22,967 bases of DNA from a virus: IMG/VR virus record IMGVR_UViG_3300036944_000475, positions 1 to 22,967 of that record; one strand, written 5' to 3'. Shown here one piece after another: positions 8,998-16,572 of the stretch; the stretch's first letter is position 1, and every line of letters begins with the position of its first letter. The notes under the pieces are model-generated. The model did not search any database. It saw only the letters and a list, made by a program, of their open reading frames with translations, and was not told where the DNA came from. Made by a program: the position numbers and the translations under genes.

Positions 8998-9177
8998 TTA
9001 TTTGTAATCATCTTGAAAGTCGTTTTTCAAGTAATGTATTGCTGATAAAATAAAACGCAGTCTTGCGTCAATTTGTTCACAATCTTTTTTCAAGCATTTG
9101 AGTTCACTTAGACTCTTGGCTGCTTCTGCTTCCAAGCTCTGAAGAATCTCTGCTGTGGTCAATTTGTCAAAGAACAT
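8998..9177 (-). CDS. Small helical protein of the tail block, 59 aa
   Basis: ATG at 9177, preceded by GGAG in 'GGATTGGAGATACGATG'; stop at 8998. Sequence begins 'MFFDKLTTAEILQSLEAEAA' and continues with LSELKCLKKDCEQIDARL, a heptad-like pattern of Leu, Ile and charged residues that suggests one long helix or coiled coil; two cysteines (28, 33). It is the first gene after the terminator that follows the major tail protein, and ends nine bases before the start of the chaperone G gene. Its place suggests a role in tail assembly or as an attenuator leader gene. No family recognised. Confidence 0.7.
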   Translation of the reverse strand: MFFDKLTTAEILQSLEAEAAKSLSELKCLKKDCEQIDARLRFILSAIHYLKNDFQDDYK

Positions 9178-9204
9178 CGTATCTCCAATCCTTGCTGAAG
9201 TTCA

Positions 9205-9222
9205 TCAGCATTCTATTTAGTC
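9205..9222 (-). repeat. CTAAATAGAA motif, copy upstream of the 59-aa gene
   Basis: Minus strand TTGACTAAATAGAATGCTG. Shares CTAAATAGAA(T/C)GCTG with 12348-12362. Could be a late promoter or processing element just after the terminator. Confidence 0.35.
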
Positions 9223-9226
9223 AAAA

Positions 9227-9250
9227 GACAAGCACCCTAAGGTGCTTGTC
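9227..9250 (-). terminator. Intrinsic terminator after the major tail protein gene
   Basis: Perfect 10-bp stem GACAAGCACC / GGTGCTTGTC with a 4-base loop, followed on the minus strand by TTTTG. It lies 20 bases after the major tail protein stop. It probably lets the highly expressed head and tube genes be transcribed more than the chaperone, tape measure and tip genes, acting as a leaky stop. Confidence 0.85.
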
Positions 9251-9269
9251 CCAAATCCTGTTTAAGGGA

Positions 9270-9824
9270 TTAAGTGCCTAATGTGGTCTTGTACTTGATG
9301 TAATCACCATTAACCTCAATAGTGATTGGACTCAAGAATACAGGGCTATCAGCACTAACAGTTGGAGCAAGAGCAGAAATAAATCCTGTTCCCATTAAAA
9401 CTGTTTGGTTGTCAATAACACCTGACGGTGCTACCAAGAAAGCAACTTGTGTTCTATCGTTTGATAGTTTAAAGATGCCGTCTTGAGCGGCGCCGCCGCC
9501 TGAACCAGTTCCAAAGAATGTTGCTGGGTCAAGAACAAAGTTTGAACTTAGTGTGTTGGTGGCGTTGGTTGTAATAACGTTCTCACCTGACTGATCCAAT
9601 TGCTTCCAACGATATGAACCGTTTGAGTTATTGATGGTGATGTCAGTTAAGCCACCTACCAAAATTGGGTCATTGGCTGTTGTTAGGGTAGCCGCCCCTG
9701 TTGTGTTACTGACCGCTGTGTAAAAGTCTGCTTCAATAGGAGTGCCAGGTGTAGCGGCATCTGCGTCCTTGATGATGAAAAGTTTTACACGATTTACGGC
9801 TGTTGATGCGTTAATAAATGCCAT
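9270..9824 (-). CDS. Major tail protein (tail tube)
   Basis: 184 residues, AAGGA before the ATG. Starts 'MAFINASTAVNRVKLFIIKD' and is rich in Thr, Ala, Asn and Gly with alternating hydrophobic residues, as expected for a beta-sandwich tube subunit that stacks in rings around the tape measure. A Gly loop 'GTGSGGGAAQDG' lies near residue 110. It is in the right place: after the connector proteins and before the chaperones and tape measure, with a terminator directly downstream. No extra Ig-like domain at the C-terminus. Sequence family not directly recognised, so the call is by context and composition. Confidence 0.72.
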   Translation of the reverse strand: MAFINASTAVNRVKLFIIKDADAATPGTPIEADFYTAVSNTTGAATLTTANDPILVGGLTDITINNSNGSYRWKQLDQSGENVITTNATNTLSSNFVLDPATFFGTGSGGGAAQDGIFKLSNDRTQVAFLVAPSGVIDNQTVLMGTGFISALAPTVSADSPVFLSPITIEVNGDYIKYKTTLGT

Positions 9825-9834
9825 CTTATTTCCT

Positions 9835-10221
9835 TTAATCTATAGTGTGAAATCTATACTCAAAATTGTAGGTCATAATGCCATTGCCAATTTCTGTAGT
9901 ATAGTCAAACTCATTTCTAAACGAGTTTGTTGTTGTATAATCCCGTGCTTGTGCTAGGATTGCTAATGCTGAGTCGAGGTCTGCGTTTCTGTTTTTGGCA
10001 TCAACTGATAATACCCCAGGGATAGTTGTAATCTTTTCCATTACATCACGATCAAACGTGCCAACAAGTTGACTATGTTCTGTGCTGGGTTCATCAATGT
10101 AAATCCTGCGCAGATTTTTAGTGTTAAGAGCCACACCGCCTTCTTCATATGGCAACTCCTGACTGACTCGTATGGAGCCAGCCAAGTTTGCTGTCAAATA
10201 AGCAATTAGTGTGCTTCTCAT
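9835..10221 (-). CDS. Neck protein, probably tail terminator or tail completion
   Basis: 128 residues, beginning 'MRSTLIAYLTANLAGSIRV' and ending in a beta-rich stretch 'GIMTYNFEYRFHTID'. Tail terminator proteins have this form: an N-terminal helix, then strands, and lie just before the major tail protein as here. Its ATG overlaps the stop of the upstream gene (ATGA), showing translational coupling. It would cap the finished tail tube and join it to the head. Alternative: a head closure protein. Confidence 0.55.
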   Translation of the reverse strand: MRSTLIAYLTANLAGSIRVSQELPYEEGGVALNTKNLRRIYIDEPSTEHSQLVGTFDRDVMEKITTIPGVLSVDAKNRNADLDSALAILAQARDYTTTNSFRNEFDYTTEIGNGIMTYNFEYRFHTID

Positions 10222-10724
10222 CTTGTTCTCACTCGGTTGGTTCTACTTGGTGCTTTTTCATCTGTAGAAATTGTTCCATTCCCAGAATAATCATACCAAG
10301 AACCATCTTCTGTGATGGCCTGTAACATCTGATTGTAACGGTCTGCGTAGTGTTTGATCTTTTCAACTTCCGCACTAGTTGGGTTGCCGAAGTCTGCCAC
10401 TCTTGGCAGCAAGTACTCACTTAAACATAGATACACGTTTAAGTCTTTGAACTCTTGCTCTAATCCATCAATGTTAAATGGATCAATAGCAGGAACCAGT
10501 CTTAGATCATTCTGTAACGCACTGTTACGACTGAAGTTATACTGTCTCCACCAATCAGTATTTTTTAAGGTTGTTAAAATACGCTGACTGGCAATTTCAA
10601 GTAAGTCATCAGTTATATCTTCCGTCAATATTTCATTTGATTCAAACAGACGAGCATCACGCATGACTACATCATCATATGTAGCAAACGATATGAATCG
10701 TGTTCCACTTGTATAAAAAGCCAT
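10218..10724 (-). CDS. Head-tail connector (adaptor) protein
   Basis: 168 residues following the major capsid gene, with AAGGAG before the ATG. Mostly helical with 'SQRILTTLKNTDWWRQY' and 'LYLCLSEYLLPR'-like helices (residues 45-110), similar in style to adaptor proteins that bind under the portal ring. Its C-terminal end is polar and basic (APSRTNRVRTR), as in adaptor tails that reach the portal. Function is inferred from position between capsid and tail terminator. Confidence 0.55.
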   Translation of the reverse strand: MAFYTSGTRFISFATYDDVVMRDARLFESNEILTEDITDDLLEIASQRILTTLKNTDWWRQYNFSRNSALQNDLRLVPAIDPFNIDGLEQEFKDLNVYLCLSEYLLPRVADFGNPTSAEVEKIKHYADRYNQMLQAITEDGSWYDYSGNGTISTDEKAPSRTNRVRTR

Positions 10725-10742
10725 GCTGTGATTCTCCTTTAA

Positions 10743-11591
10743 TTACAGAATTGAGCTGTCAGCAACAACACCAACACCATAACCATCATATAACTCGCCA
10801 ACACCGTAGTGGCAAGCACCAACGATGTCTGTGCCCAAGTAACTGGCACGACGCTGTGTTTCAATCATGATGTCACCAATCATGGCCAAGCCTAATGCTT
10901 CACGGTGGAATACACCACCAACATAGTCACCAGCTGTGCCGTTATTGGCAATTAAATTGCTTTCGTAGCAGGGGATTCCGAACAATGTACCAACATAACC
11001 TGTAGACATTGCTTCGTTCTGAATCATGCCACCGTTAGGGTTAGCAAATGTGTTTGTCAAGTTTGCCTTCAAGTCGTAAGCAACGTATGGGTTAACCACA
11101 CATGCCAAGTCTTGAACTGGAACACCACGAGCACGCAATGTAGCGGCTGCTTTGGCGATAGTTGCGGCGCTTAATGCGGCATCTGCGGCACCAACACTAC
11201 CTGAGAAGCTACCAAATAAAGCCAATAAGTCTGTGTCAATCTTGCGAGCAATTGCTTCACCAAATAAACGACCCAAGTCAGCAACAACGTTGCTGGCACT
11301 TGAAGCCACTGCCAAGTCTGTAACTAGTGTACGGATAGCGGCTGTGCTAACTGTCAATGTAGCACCACTTGTTGATACTGCTGTGTTGCTGACTTCATCA
11401 CCTTCTGTCAGAGCTGTAGCAGTCTGAAGTGGGTAAATCGGAACTGTGATTGTCTTGCCCGAACCTGTTCCTAGGTTATAGTTCTTTACTAATCCGCGCA
11501 TGATACTGCGCTCGCCTGCTACGAACATTGCTTCTGCTGTAATCGCAGGCAAGAGGTCGTTCAGCGTTGTGGTTGTACTTTCGTTTGCCAT
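10743..11591 (-). CDS. Major capsid protein, HK97 fold
   Basis: 282 residues, strong ribosome site AAGGA, directly after the scaffold gene. Contains 'TITVPIYPLQTATALTEGDE' followed by a Thr- and Ser-rich segment, 'IARKIDTDLLALFGSF' (spine helix region) and 'LFGIPCYESNLI' (late strand region), patterns of HK97-fold coat proteins. The length is that of the mature fold without a long N-terminal delta domain, which fits a separate scaffold. No protease gene is seen between portal and capsid, so the capsid probably matures without cleavage by a phage protease encoded here. Confidence 0.88.
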   Translation of the reverse strand: MANESTTTTLNDLLPAITAEAMFVAGERSIMRGLVKNYNLGTGSGKTITVPIYPLQTATALTEGDEVSNTAVSTSGATLTVSTAAIRTLVTDLAVASSASNVVADLGRLFGEAIARKIDTDLLALFGSFSGSVGAADAALSAATIAKAAATLRARGVPVQDLACVVNPYVAYDLKANLTNTFANPNGGMIQNEAMSTGYVGTLFGIPCYESNLIANNGTAGDYVGGVFHREALGLAMIGDIMIETQRRASYLGTDIVGACHYGVGELYDGYGVGVVADSSIL

Positions 11592-11609
11592 GTTAAATTT
11601 CCTTTTAAA

Positions 11610-12290
11610 TTATTTTCCAATACCAGCAGTTTTTCTGTATTCTGCGTATTGCTTTCTGTGCTCTGGATTCTTAAAATCGAGTTTGCTTACGTCCAGTTTG
11701 CCACTTGAGCCACCTGCCACATTACTGCGACTTGATGTTGTGGAAGGAGTTGCTTGAACAAAGTGCGGATTCTTGCTCAAGAATTCTTGAACATAAGAGT
11801 CTACTGATAATAGACGACCTGAGTCATCATAGCGAACTTTACCTTCAGCATCTACCACTTCAACTTCACCATCAGCGTTTAATCTGACATTGTTGCGAAC
11901 TAGCATTTTTACCTGTTCAGGAGCAACTGCCCTAAACCTAGATGCGGCTTCCATCAATGGAGTTTCAAGTTTGAAACTTTCAATAATACGATCTCGTTTT
12001 TGAATCTCTACATCTTTCTTAGATGCGAGCTCTTGTATCACTTTATCAAACTCACCTCTTTTGAGTTGTTGTTCTTGTTGAACCTTTTGGTAGTTAGAAA
12101 CAATAGTTTTTAACTCTTCTGGATCTCCAAGTTCTTCATACTTGGAAGTGACTTTTTTCATAACGGCTGTTTTAGTTTTTGCCATCATGTCATCAACTTC
12201 TTTTTGAGTGTAAGTTCGAACTGCCTGAGTTGTTTCAGTTGTACTGGAAGCCTCAGTTGCTTCTGTTGTGCCAATGTTTGTATCGGTCAT
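11610..12290 (-). CDS. Capsid scaffolding protein
   Basis: 226 residues, AAGGA before the ATG. N-terminal 30 residues are Thr, Glu and Ser rich and disordered; about 55-110 form a charged coiled coil (KYEELGDPEEL, QKVQQEQQLKRGEFDKVIQE); the C-terminus is low complexity (STTSSRSNVAGGSSG) then a basic end 'HRKQYAEYRKTAGIGK', like the coat-binding helix of scaffolds. It sits directly before the major capsid gene with an 18-base gap. It would guide prohead assembly and leave before packaging. Confidence 0.85.
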   Translation of the reverse strand: MTDTNIGTTEATEASSTTETTQAVRTYTQKEVDDMMAKTKTAVMKKVTSKYEELGDPEELKTIVSNYQKVQQEQQLKRGEFDKVIQELASKKDVEIQKRDRIIESFKLETPLMEAASRFRAVAPEQVKMLVRNNVRLNADGEVEVVDAEGKVRYDDSGRLLSVDSYVQEFLSKNPHFVQATPSTTSSRSNVAGGSSGKLDVSKLDFKNPEHRKQYAEYRKTAGIGK

Positions 12291-12347
12291 TGTGGTCCTT
12301 TGCCCGTTCTCTGATAACGGTATGGTTTGTTTGGCACCTATTGATGC

Positions 12348-12362
12348 CAGCGTTCTATTTAG
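12348..12362 (-). repeat. CTAAATAGAA motif, copy upstream of the scaffold gene
   Basis: Minus strand CTAAATAGAACGCTG in the 80-base gap between portal and scaffold. One mismatch in 15 to the copy near 9215. The same gap has a CCGTT/AACGG inverted repeat at 12304-12320. Confidence 0.35.
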
Positions 12363-12370
12363 CCGCTGTG

Positions 12371-13837
12371 TTATTCAACATAACCAGCCGCAACAGCCGC
12401 ACGGTGTTCTTCAAGTGTTTCTATATAAACAACTGTGCCATCTGGGGCTGTCATTTCATGTGGTTCAAAGTCAGGTGTGGCTTCACCTTCCGCAACTTCT
12501 ACACCTAAAGTGGCTTCTAGCACTTCAATATCAAGTATTTCAGCAATGCGCTTGTCTATTTCTTGTTGTATCTCAGGTCTAGCACTTAGACTTTTCATCT
12601 TGGCCAATTGATCTAGTTCATTGTCTGTGTTATGTAAAGCAAAGTTTGATGGATAATCAACAGTGCCTGTCCATGCCAGACCCATGTAGTCACAAACGAT
12701 TTGCCAGATTGATTCTTCCGCCAGTTCCAGGTTATCAGCAATGCTACTTAGACGGGCATTTAGTAATTGGAATTCTGTTTCAATAGCAATGCCTGACATC
12801 TCTCTAGTTTCTGTGGCTCTAACACTGCCAACGTTGCCCATGGTGTCAATCATGCGTTTGCGATTGTTGATGCTGTCATAAATGGCACCAATCTGTCCAC
12901 CTTGGAACTGTAGCACATATGGCTTCAAGGCAGGATCTAATGTCTCACTAATGGTAATAACTTGACCAGCAGCCGCACCTGTTACATTGGTTGAGTCTGT
13001 GGCAACCAATGAGGGGTGCGTATCTAATTTAATGCTGTCATAAATTTCACTCAACTCATTGGCAATCATCAACTGCTGATCAGCAATGTCCGTAATCAAA
13101 CTTGTGCCAACGCCACGCACAGGACTGCGTTCAGCATAGGCGCAAACAAAAGGAATGTATCCTAGTCCATTGGGTTCTACAATCACATCAAGTGCTCGAG
13201 CATCACGAGTGTTGATTTTGGTTGTAGTGATTTCAGTTGGGCTCCATTCTTTAACTATAGTGAATGTGTCATTGACTTCTTCCAACACACGAATCATGTC
13301 AAGAGCATAACCACCATTGGCTTGTCTTGCCCATGTCCAGTCAGTGACAGCCAAGGGAGTGTACACTGAGAAATATGGACGCACACCTTGACTTAATTCA
13401 TCTGCCAAGGTCACTGCGGCAACATCAGGTTTGGAAATGGCTACCCAGGCATGTCCAAAAACACTTGACCACACAGCCACATCTTTCATGAACGCATCCA
13501 TGTTGCGACCATCACGATCAGCATCTTCTAGGATGTCTTGTATTACTGGATTAAGTTCAAAAGCATCCCACTCACGCTTGGGTGCTTCACGAAACAAAAA
13601 GCTCACATACAAACTGATCAGGGCCTTACATTGATTGTCAAGGGGAGTGCTTTTCAATCTCTTTTGGTAGTCACTGTCGTTTTCTAATTGGTAACGATAC
13701 AAGTATGCGCCATTGCGAAAATCCTCGCCGCCGGAATGCGAATCCATCAAGAATTGCCAGCGCTCACGGTTGCGTGTGTATAGGTTATTGGTTGAGGTTG
13801 CTCGTGTATAAGCATCCTGGAAGGTTAATTCTGCCAT
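12371..13837 (-). CDS. Portal protein
   Basis: 488 residues, AAGGA before the ATG. Follows the large terminase gene by 26 bases. N-terminal pattern 'MDSHSGGEDFRNGAYLYRY' then an E..SDYQKRL segment and 'ISLYVSFLFREAPKREWD' resembles the DUF4055 / gp6-like portal families (G-xx-FR-xx-YL... Y-xx-R ... FR..P). The C-terminal part holds helices (LELAEESIWQIVCDYMG, EIQQEIDKRIAEILD) as in portal crown and clip. Twelve copies would form the packaging channel at one capsid vertex and bind the terminase motor. Confidence 0.88.
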   Translation of the reverse strand: MAELTFQDAYTRATSTNNLYTRNRERWQFLMDSHSGGEDFRNGAYLYRYQLENDSDYQKRLKSTPLDNQCKALISLYVSFLFREAPKREWDAFELNPVIQDILEDADRDGRNMDAFMKDVAVWSSVFGHAWVAISKPDVAAVTLADELSQGVRPYFSVYTPLAVTDWTWARQANGGYALDMIRVLEEVNDTFTIVKEWSPTEITTTKINTRDARALDVIVEPNGLGYIPFVCAYAERSPVRGVGTSLITDIADQQLMIANELSEIYDSIKLDTHPSLVATDSTNVTGAAAGQVITISETLDPALKPYVLQFQGGQIGAIYDSINNRKRMIDTMGNVGSVRATETREMSGIAIETEFQLLNARLSSIADNLELAEESIWQIVCDYMGLAWTGTVDYPSNFALHNTDNELDQLAKMKSLSARPEIQQEIDKRIAEILDIEVLEATLGVEVAEGEATPDFEPHEMTAPDGTVVYIETLEEHRAAVAAGYVE

Positions 13838-13863
13838 AGGTTTATGGTCCTTTTAATAATGTT

Positions 13864-15093
13864 TTATTTAGCACCAAAGCGAACAGGCACTCTTGGCTCA
13901 ATAGGCTTGGTAATTGGGAACAAGAACTGAATCATGTAAGTTAACGCATCGCATCCATGGTCGAAACCCGAATCCTTGGTGGGCGTCATGCTTTCAGGTT
14001 TGTAACTCCAGTTCTTCAAGCAAGCAATTGTTTTCTTACAGGCAGGATCTATAAAGAAACGGGTGCTACCATCTGGTCTCTTAAAGAACAAACTGTTGCC
14101 AGCATTGATTCTATCACGCACCAAGGGATGCTGACGATGATATCTGGTTTGAAAGCCAGCAATCTCCAATAACTTGATATCAGTGTTGCCATTGGCTGAC
14201 GATTTTCTTTGGACTCCAGCAGGATCGGGCCAAACTACAATGGGGTTCTTGGGATAACGAAGGCGTATCTCATCAATCATTTCTGTTGTGTTTGAATTCT
14301 CAAGATAAATCTCATCGTATATTTCAATGCCCGACCGTGTTTGACGACCAATAACAGCACTCATAGGTGTCACGTTAAAGTCCATGCCAATATAAACAGG
14401 TTCTGTTTCAGTTGGCTTGCGTACTTGTTGAATATTGTGTTCACCAAACTCATTGAAAATAACACCAGCAAAGTTTTCCCAGTTGGCAAGATATTCTTGG
14501 CTGAACACCTTGGGACTTAGGTCTTGTCTTGCTTGCTCAATCTCATCCTGGTCCACAAAGCCTCCGTCGGCTGTGGTGTAGGAAAATGAAGCCCAATTCT
14601 TTTTAGTTAAATGATTATCATACAGATCACGGGCGGCTTGATTGCCTGCCTTGGGAGTGCCAGTAAAAAGTGCGTGGCCTTTTTTATCTGCCAATGATGG
14701 GCGTATGATTTGACTCCATATTTCTTCCAAGTCAATGTCACAAAACTCATCCAACACAATAAAGTCTAGACTCTCACCACGCAAGTTGTCACCCTGCTCT
14801 GCTGACTTCAAACAAATCATACTGCCGTTCACCAGCTTAATGGTAAGTTCACTTTCATTGGTGTCAGCAATCCAGTTAAGGCTGTTGAGTTTCTTTTTGA
14901 GTTTAGTCCAACACAATGATTTAATTTGTTGGCGACTGTTGGCCAGCATCCACACCATGCTATTGGGACGTGACGCAAAGCGACAGGCTTCACGCATGGC
15001 AAGAAAAGTTTTGCCTCCACGACGCCCTGCTAGTACCACACGGAATCTAGTCTTGTCATCTGCTATCTGTTGTTGCTTGGCACTTAACGGCAT
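13864..15093 (-). CDS. terL: Terminase large subunit
   Basis: 409 residues. ATPase domain: Walker A AGRRGGKT at 22-29, Walker B IVLDEF at 112-117, coupling motif FTGTPK at 143-148. RNase H-like nuclease domain: 'YIGMDFNVTP' at 234-243 with D238, 'VVWPDPAG' at 286-293 with D290, and 'GFDHGCDALTY' at 376-386 with D378 and D382, giving the usual acidic cluster. It drives DNA into proheads and cuts the concatemer. The start overlaps the 64-aa gene by ten bases. The subfamily, and so the packaging mode, cannot be set from the sequence alone. Confidence 0.95.
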   Translation of the reverse strand: MPLSAKQQQIADDKTRFRVVLAGRRGGKTFLAMREACRFASRPNSMVWMLANSRQQIKSLCWTKLKKKLNSLNWIADTNESELTIKLVNGSMICLKSAEQGDNLRGESLDFIVLDEFCDIDLEEIWSQIIRPSLADKKGHALFTGTPKAGNQAARDLYDNHLTKKNWASFSYTTADGGFVDQDEIEQARQDLSPKVFSQEYLANWENFAGVIFNEFGEHNIQQVRKPTETEPVYIGMDFNVTPMSAVIGRQTRSGIEIYDEIYLENSNTTEMIDEIRLRYPKNPIVVWPDPAGVQRKSSANGNTDIKLLEIAGFQTRYHRQHPLVRDRINAGNSLFFKRPDGSTRFFIDPACKKTIACLKNWSYKPESMTPTKDSGFDHGCDALTYMIQFLFPITKPIEPRVPVRFGAK

Positions 15094-15278
15094 AACACAT
15101 CATTAATGTGGTCAGCAATACGACTGGCTTCTTCTGGGCTGATAAAATAACTGCGTGTATGCGTTGAGCCACTGACATTATCCAAGATTGTGGTTGTGAT
15201 TTTCAAATGTAGTTCTTCTTGGCTTAACCACGACAAGCCAATGTTCAACTCATAGTCATCAAGTTTCTGTATCAGCAT
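15084..15278 (-). CDS. Small protein between the terminase genes, 64 aa
   Basis: Starts at 15278 within the acidic 3' end of the small terminase gene (20-base overlap) with AGAGGA upstream of the ATG, and ends ten bases inside the large terminase gene. It reads 'MLIQKLDDYELNIGLSWLSQ', strands with alternating hydrophobic residues, then 'SPEEASRIADHINDVLCR', a C-terminal helix. No family recognised. The double overlap and good ribosome site argue it is real and made together with the terminase subunits. Confidence 0.7.
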   Translation of the reverse strand: MLIQKLDDYELNIGLSWLSQEELHLKITTTILDNVSGSTHTRSYFISPEEASRIADHINDVLCR

Positions 15279-15717
15279 CTGAGTCCTCTAATACTTGAGT
15301 ATGATTTAGGTCATCTGTGTCTTCCACTTCATCATCCATGTTGTCGCTCCAAGGAAGTGGTCGTTTCTCATCTGACCCTTGACCAGATTCATTTTGCGAG
15401 AGTAGATTTTTTCCGAGCCAGATAAGCATGGTGGGATTGCCCTCAAGTGCTACACGGAGTTGCGCTTGTCTTAAAGTTGTTTTAAGATTGTGGCGGCCAT
15501 GAGCCAGTTCAGTTTCAAAGTGACGTCGTAAGGTATCTTCTTTGACACCAAAGTATCTTGCTATCTCCGCATCAGTACAACCCAACTGTGCTAGGTGTTC
15601 CACTTCATCTGGAGGAACAACTACTGCGTTGCGGCCAATCATGATTCCGCGTTTGATGACTTCGCCCCAAGCACCACCCTTGGGACCAGGCTTTGATTTA
15701 TTTTCAGGTATTTCCAT
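15259..15717 (-). CDS. terS: Terminase small subunit
   Basis: 152 residues. N-terminus 'MEIPENKSKPGPKGGAWGEV' is basic and Gly/Pro rich; a helix-turn-helix lies at about 38-67 (EVEHLAQLGCTDAEIARYFG then VKEDTLRRHF), the DNA-recognising part; then 'TLRQAQLRVALEGNPTMLIW' forms the helical oligomerisation region common in small terminases. The C-terminal 40 residues are very acidic. First gene of the packaging and head block, followed by the large subunit. No clear Shine-Dalgarno before the ATG; TTGACTAAATA is just upstream. Confidence 0.85.
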   Translation of the reverse strand: MEIPENKSKPGPKGGAWGEVIKRGIMIGRNAVVVPPDEVEHLAQLGCTDAEIARYFGVKEDTLRRHFETELAHGRHNLKTTLRQAQLRVALEGNPTMLIWLGKNLLSQNESGQGSDEKRPLPWSDNMDDEVEDTDDLNHTQVLEDSDADTET

Positions 15718-15736
15718 ACTGATATTTAGTCAAGGC

Positions 15737-15770
15737 GAAGTCCCAGGTGTTTCACAACAGGTGGGACTTC
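15737..15770 (-). repeat. Inverted repeat upstream of terS
   Basis: Nine-base arms GAAGTCCCA (15737-15745) and TGGGACTTC (15762-15770) with a 16-base loop, 20 bases before the small terminase start. No T run follows on either strand, so it is not a clear terminator; it could affect mRNA stability or translation of terS, or be a protein site such as a packaging recognition site. Confidence 0.5.
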
Positions 15771-15787
15771 TATTGATTCCGGCTTGT

Positions 15788-15803
15788 CTGACATCTTTGT
15801 CAG
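15788..15803 (-). repeat. Short perfect hairpin CTGACA/TGTCAG upstream of terS
   Basis: Six-base arms with a 4-base loop (tctt), 18 bases upstream of the larger inverted repeat. Together the two hairpins fill most of the 112-base gap (15718-15829) between the small-gene region and the packaging genes. Function not shown. Confidence 0.4.
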
Positions 15804-15829
15804 TGCGCCTATGCTATACCAAACGTCAA

Positions 15830-15985
15830 CTACTTCTTGTTGTTGACTTGATATTTATAGGGTTCATCTAAGAGTGTTCTACTCAATTGTCGTAATATCT
15901 CATGCCGTTGTAACTGTAGGTCAGCTGTTGAACCTGGAACAATTCTACTACGATGGGTGCTTGGTGGTAACTTGGGTTTATTCAT
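15830..15985 (-). CDS. Small basic protein, 51 aa
   Basis: ATG at 15985, eight bases inside the end of the 83-aa gene, with GAGGA just upstream of the start; stop at 15830. It begins 'MNKPKLPPSTHRSRIVPGST' and is rich in Lys, Arg and Gln. No family recognised. Last member of a run of six overlapping or closely spaced small genes (16809-15830) before the packaging block. Confidence 0.65.
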   Translation of the reverse strand: MNKPKLPPSTHRSRIVPGSTADLQLQRHEILRQLSRTLLDEPYKYQVNNKK

Positions 15986-16229
15986 CTGAATCCTCACGGG
16001 CAATGCGTCTTGCTATTTCACAATGGTCAAACACTTCATTGACCAATTGTTGTTCACTCCAGCCCATCATGTGTAAGTGTACAATACAATTAGTCATGAT
16101 GCTGAATACTATGGATGTCCGTCTTGGATCATGTTCATCCAAGACAGGATGTTCATCAAGTATTTTGAAGAAGATTTCATCACCTTCTTTGATGGCTGTA
16201 TTGATTAGGTTGTCTTCTTTGTCAATCAT
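15978..16229 (-). CDS. Small acidic protein, 83 aa
   Basis: Starts by a four-base overlap (ATGA) with the 37-aa gene, preceded by GAAGAA. Acidic; 'MIDKEDNLINTAIKEGDEIF' leads to 'ILDEHPVLDEHDPRRTSIVF' and a helix 'WSEQQLVNEVFDHCEIARRI'. It looks like a folded helical protein with no membrane segment. Not recognised. Coupling with its neighbours points to co-regulation. Confidence 0.75.
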   Translation of the reverse strand: MIDKEDNLINTAIKEGDEIFFKILDEHPVLDEHDPRRTSIVFSIMTNCIVHLHMMGWSEQQLVNEVFDHCEIARRIAREDSDE

Positions 16230-16339
16230 TCTTCGCCCCGTGCTTCTTCAGGAATGTCTACGCCTGAGCCACCAAACAAGACCACAACGACAAACAAAAC
16301 AGCACAGATGGCCAATAGGTTCCAAAACAAATCTAGCAT
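16226..16339 (-). CDS. Small single-span membrane peptide, 37 aa
   Basis: ATG at 16339 overlaps the stop of the 49-aa gene (TAATG), with AAGGAG upstream. The sequence 'MLDLFWNLLAICAVLFVVVV' gives one hydrophobic segment of about 20 residues, followed by an acidic tail GGSGVDIPEEARGEE. A short phage inner-membrane peptide; possible roles include holin-like function, superinfection exclusion or altering host membrane enzymes, none of which the sequence decides. Confidence 0.7.
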   Translation of the reverse strand: MLDLFWNLLAICAVLFVVVVLFGGSGVDIPEEARGEE

Positions 16340-16488
16340 TATGCTGTCTCCTTAATGTTTAGTGTGTAAAGTTTGCCGTCAATGAGAATGTCCATACCAT
16401 CAATTTCCCAAGTATCAATCTTGTCTGCGTCAAGTTGGCAGTACATGTCATCAATTGCTGACGCAAGGTCAAAAAGTGTGATAGTCAT
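16339..16488 (-). CDS. Small acidic protein, 49 aa
   Basis: ATG at 16488 overlaps the stop of the 20-aa reading frame by one base (TAATG), with AAGGA nearby. It starts 'MTITLFDLASAIDDMYCQLD' and ends in 'DGMDILIDGKLYTLNIKETA', which looks like two strands after a helix. Acidic, no membrane segment. No family recognised; reality supported by ribosome site and coupled starts on both sides. Confidence 0.7.
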   Translation of the reverse strand: MTITLFDLASAIDDMYCQLDADKIDTWEIDGMDILIDGKLYTLNIKETA

Positions 16489-16550
16489 TATGCTGAGTCC
16501 TTGTTTTGTAGTTTAAGCAATTGTTCTACTGTCCAGGTAAAGGCGTCCAT
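16488..16550 (-). CDS. Micro-ORF, 20 aa
   Basis: MDAFTWTVEQLLKLQNKDSA, with AAGGA seven bases before the ATG (16550) and its stop coupled to the start of the 49-aa gene. Could be a true micro-protein or a leader whose translation controls the next gene. Length alone makes it uncertain. Confidence 0.5.
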   Translation of the reverse strand: MDAFTWTVEQLLKLQNKDSA

Positions 16551-16572
16551 TTTAAAGTCCTTGAGTGATGAA

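Noticed and set aside
14735-15106. 123-aa plus-strand reading frame
   Set aside because: Antisense to the large terminase ATPase domain.
15718-15829. Clear sigma70 promoter before the terminase genes
   Set aside because: TTGACG near 15845 and TTGACT near 15733 have no acceptable -10 at 16-18 bp spacing.
15874-16362. 162-aa plus-strand reading frame
   Set aside because: It lies opposite well-coupled small minus-strand genes with ribosome sites, has a Ser/Cys/Leu-rich composition typical of an antisense frame, and no plus-strand gene is otherwise seen.
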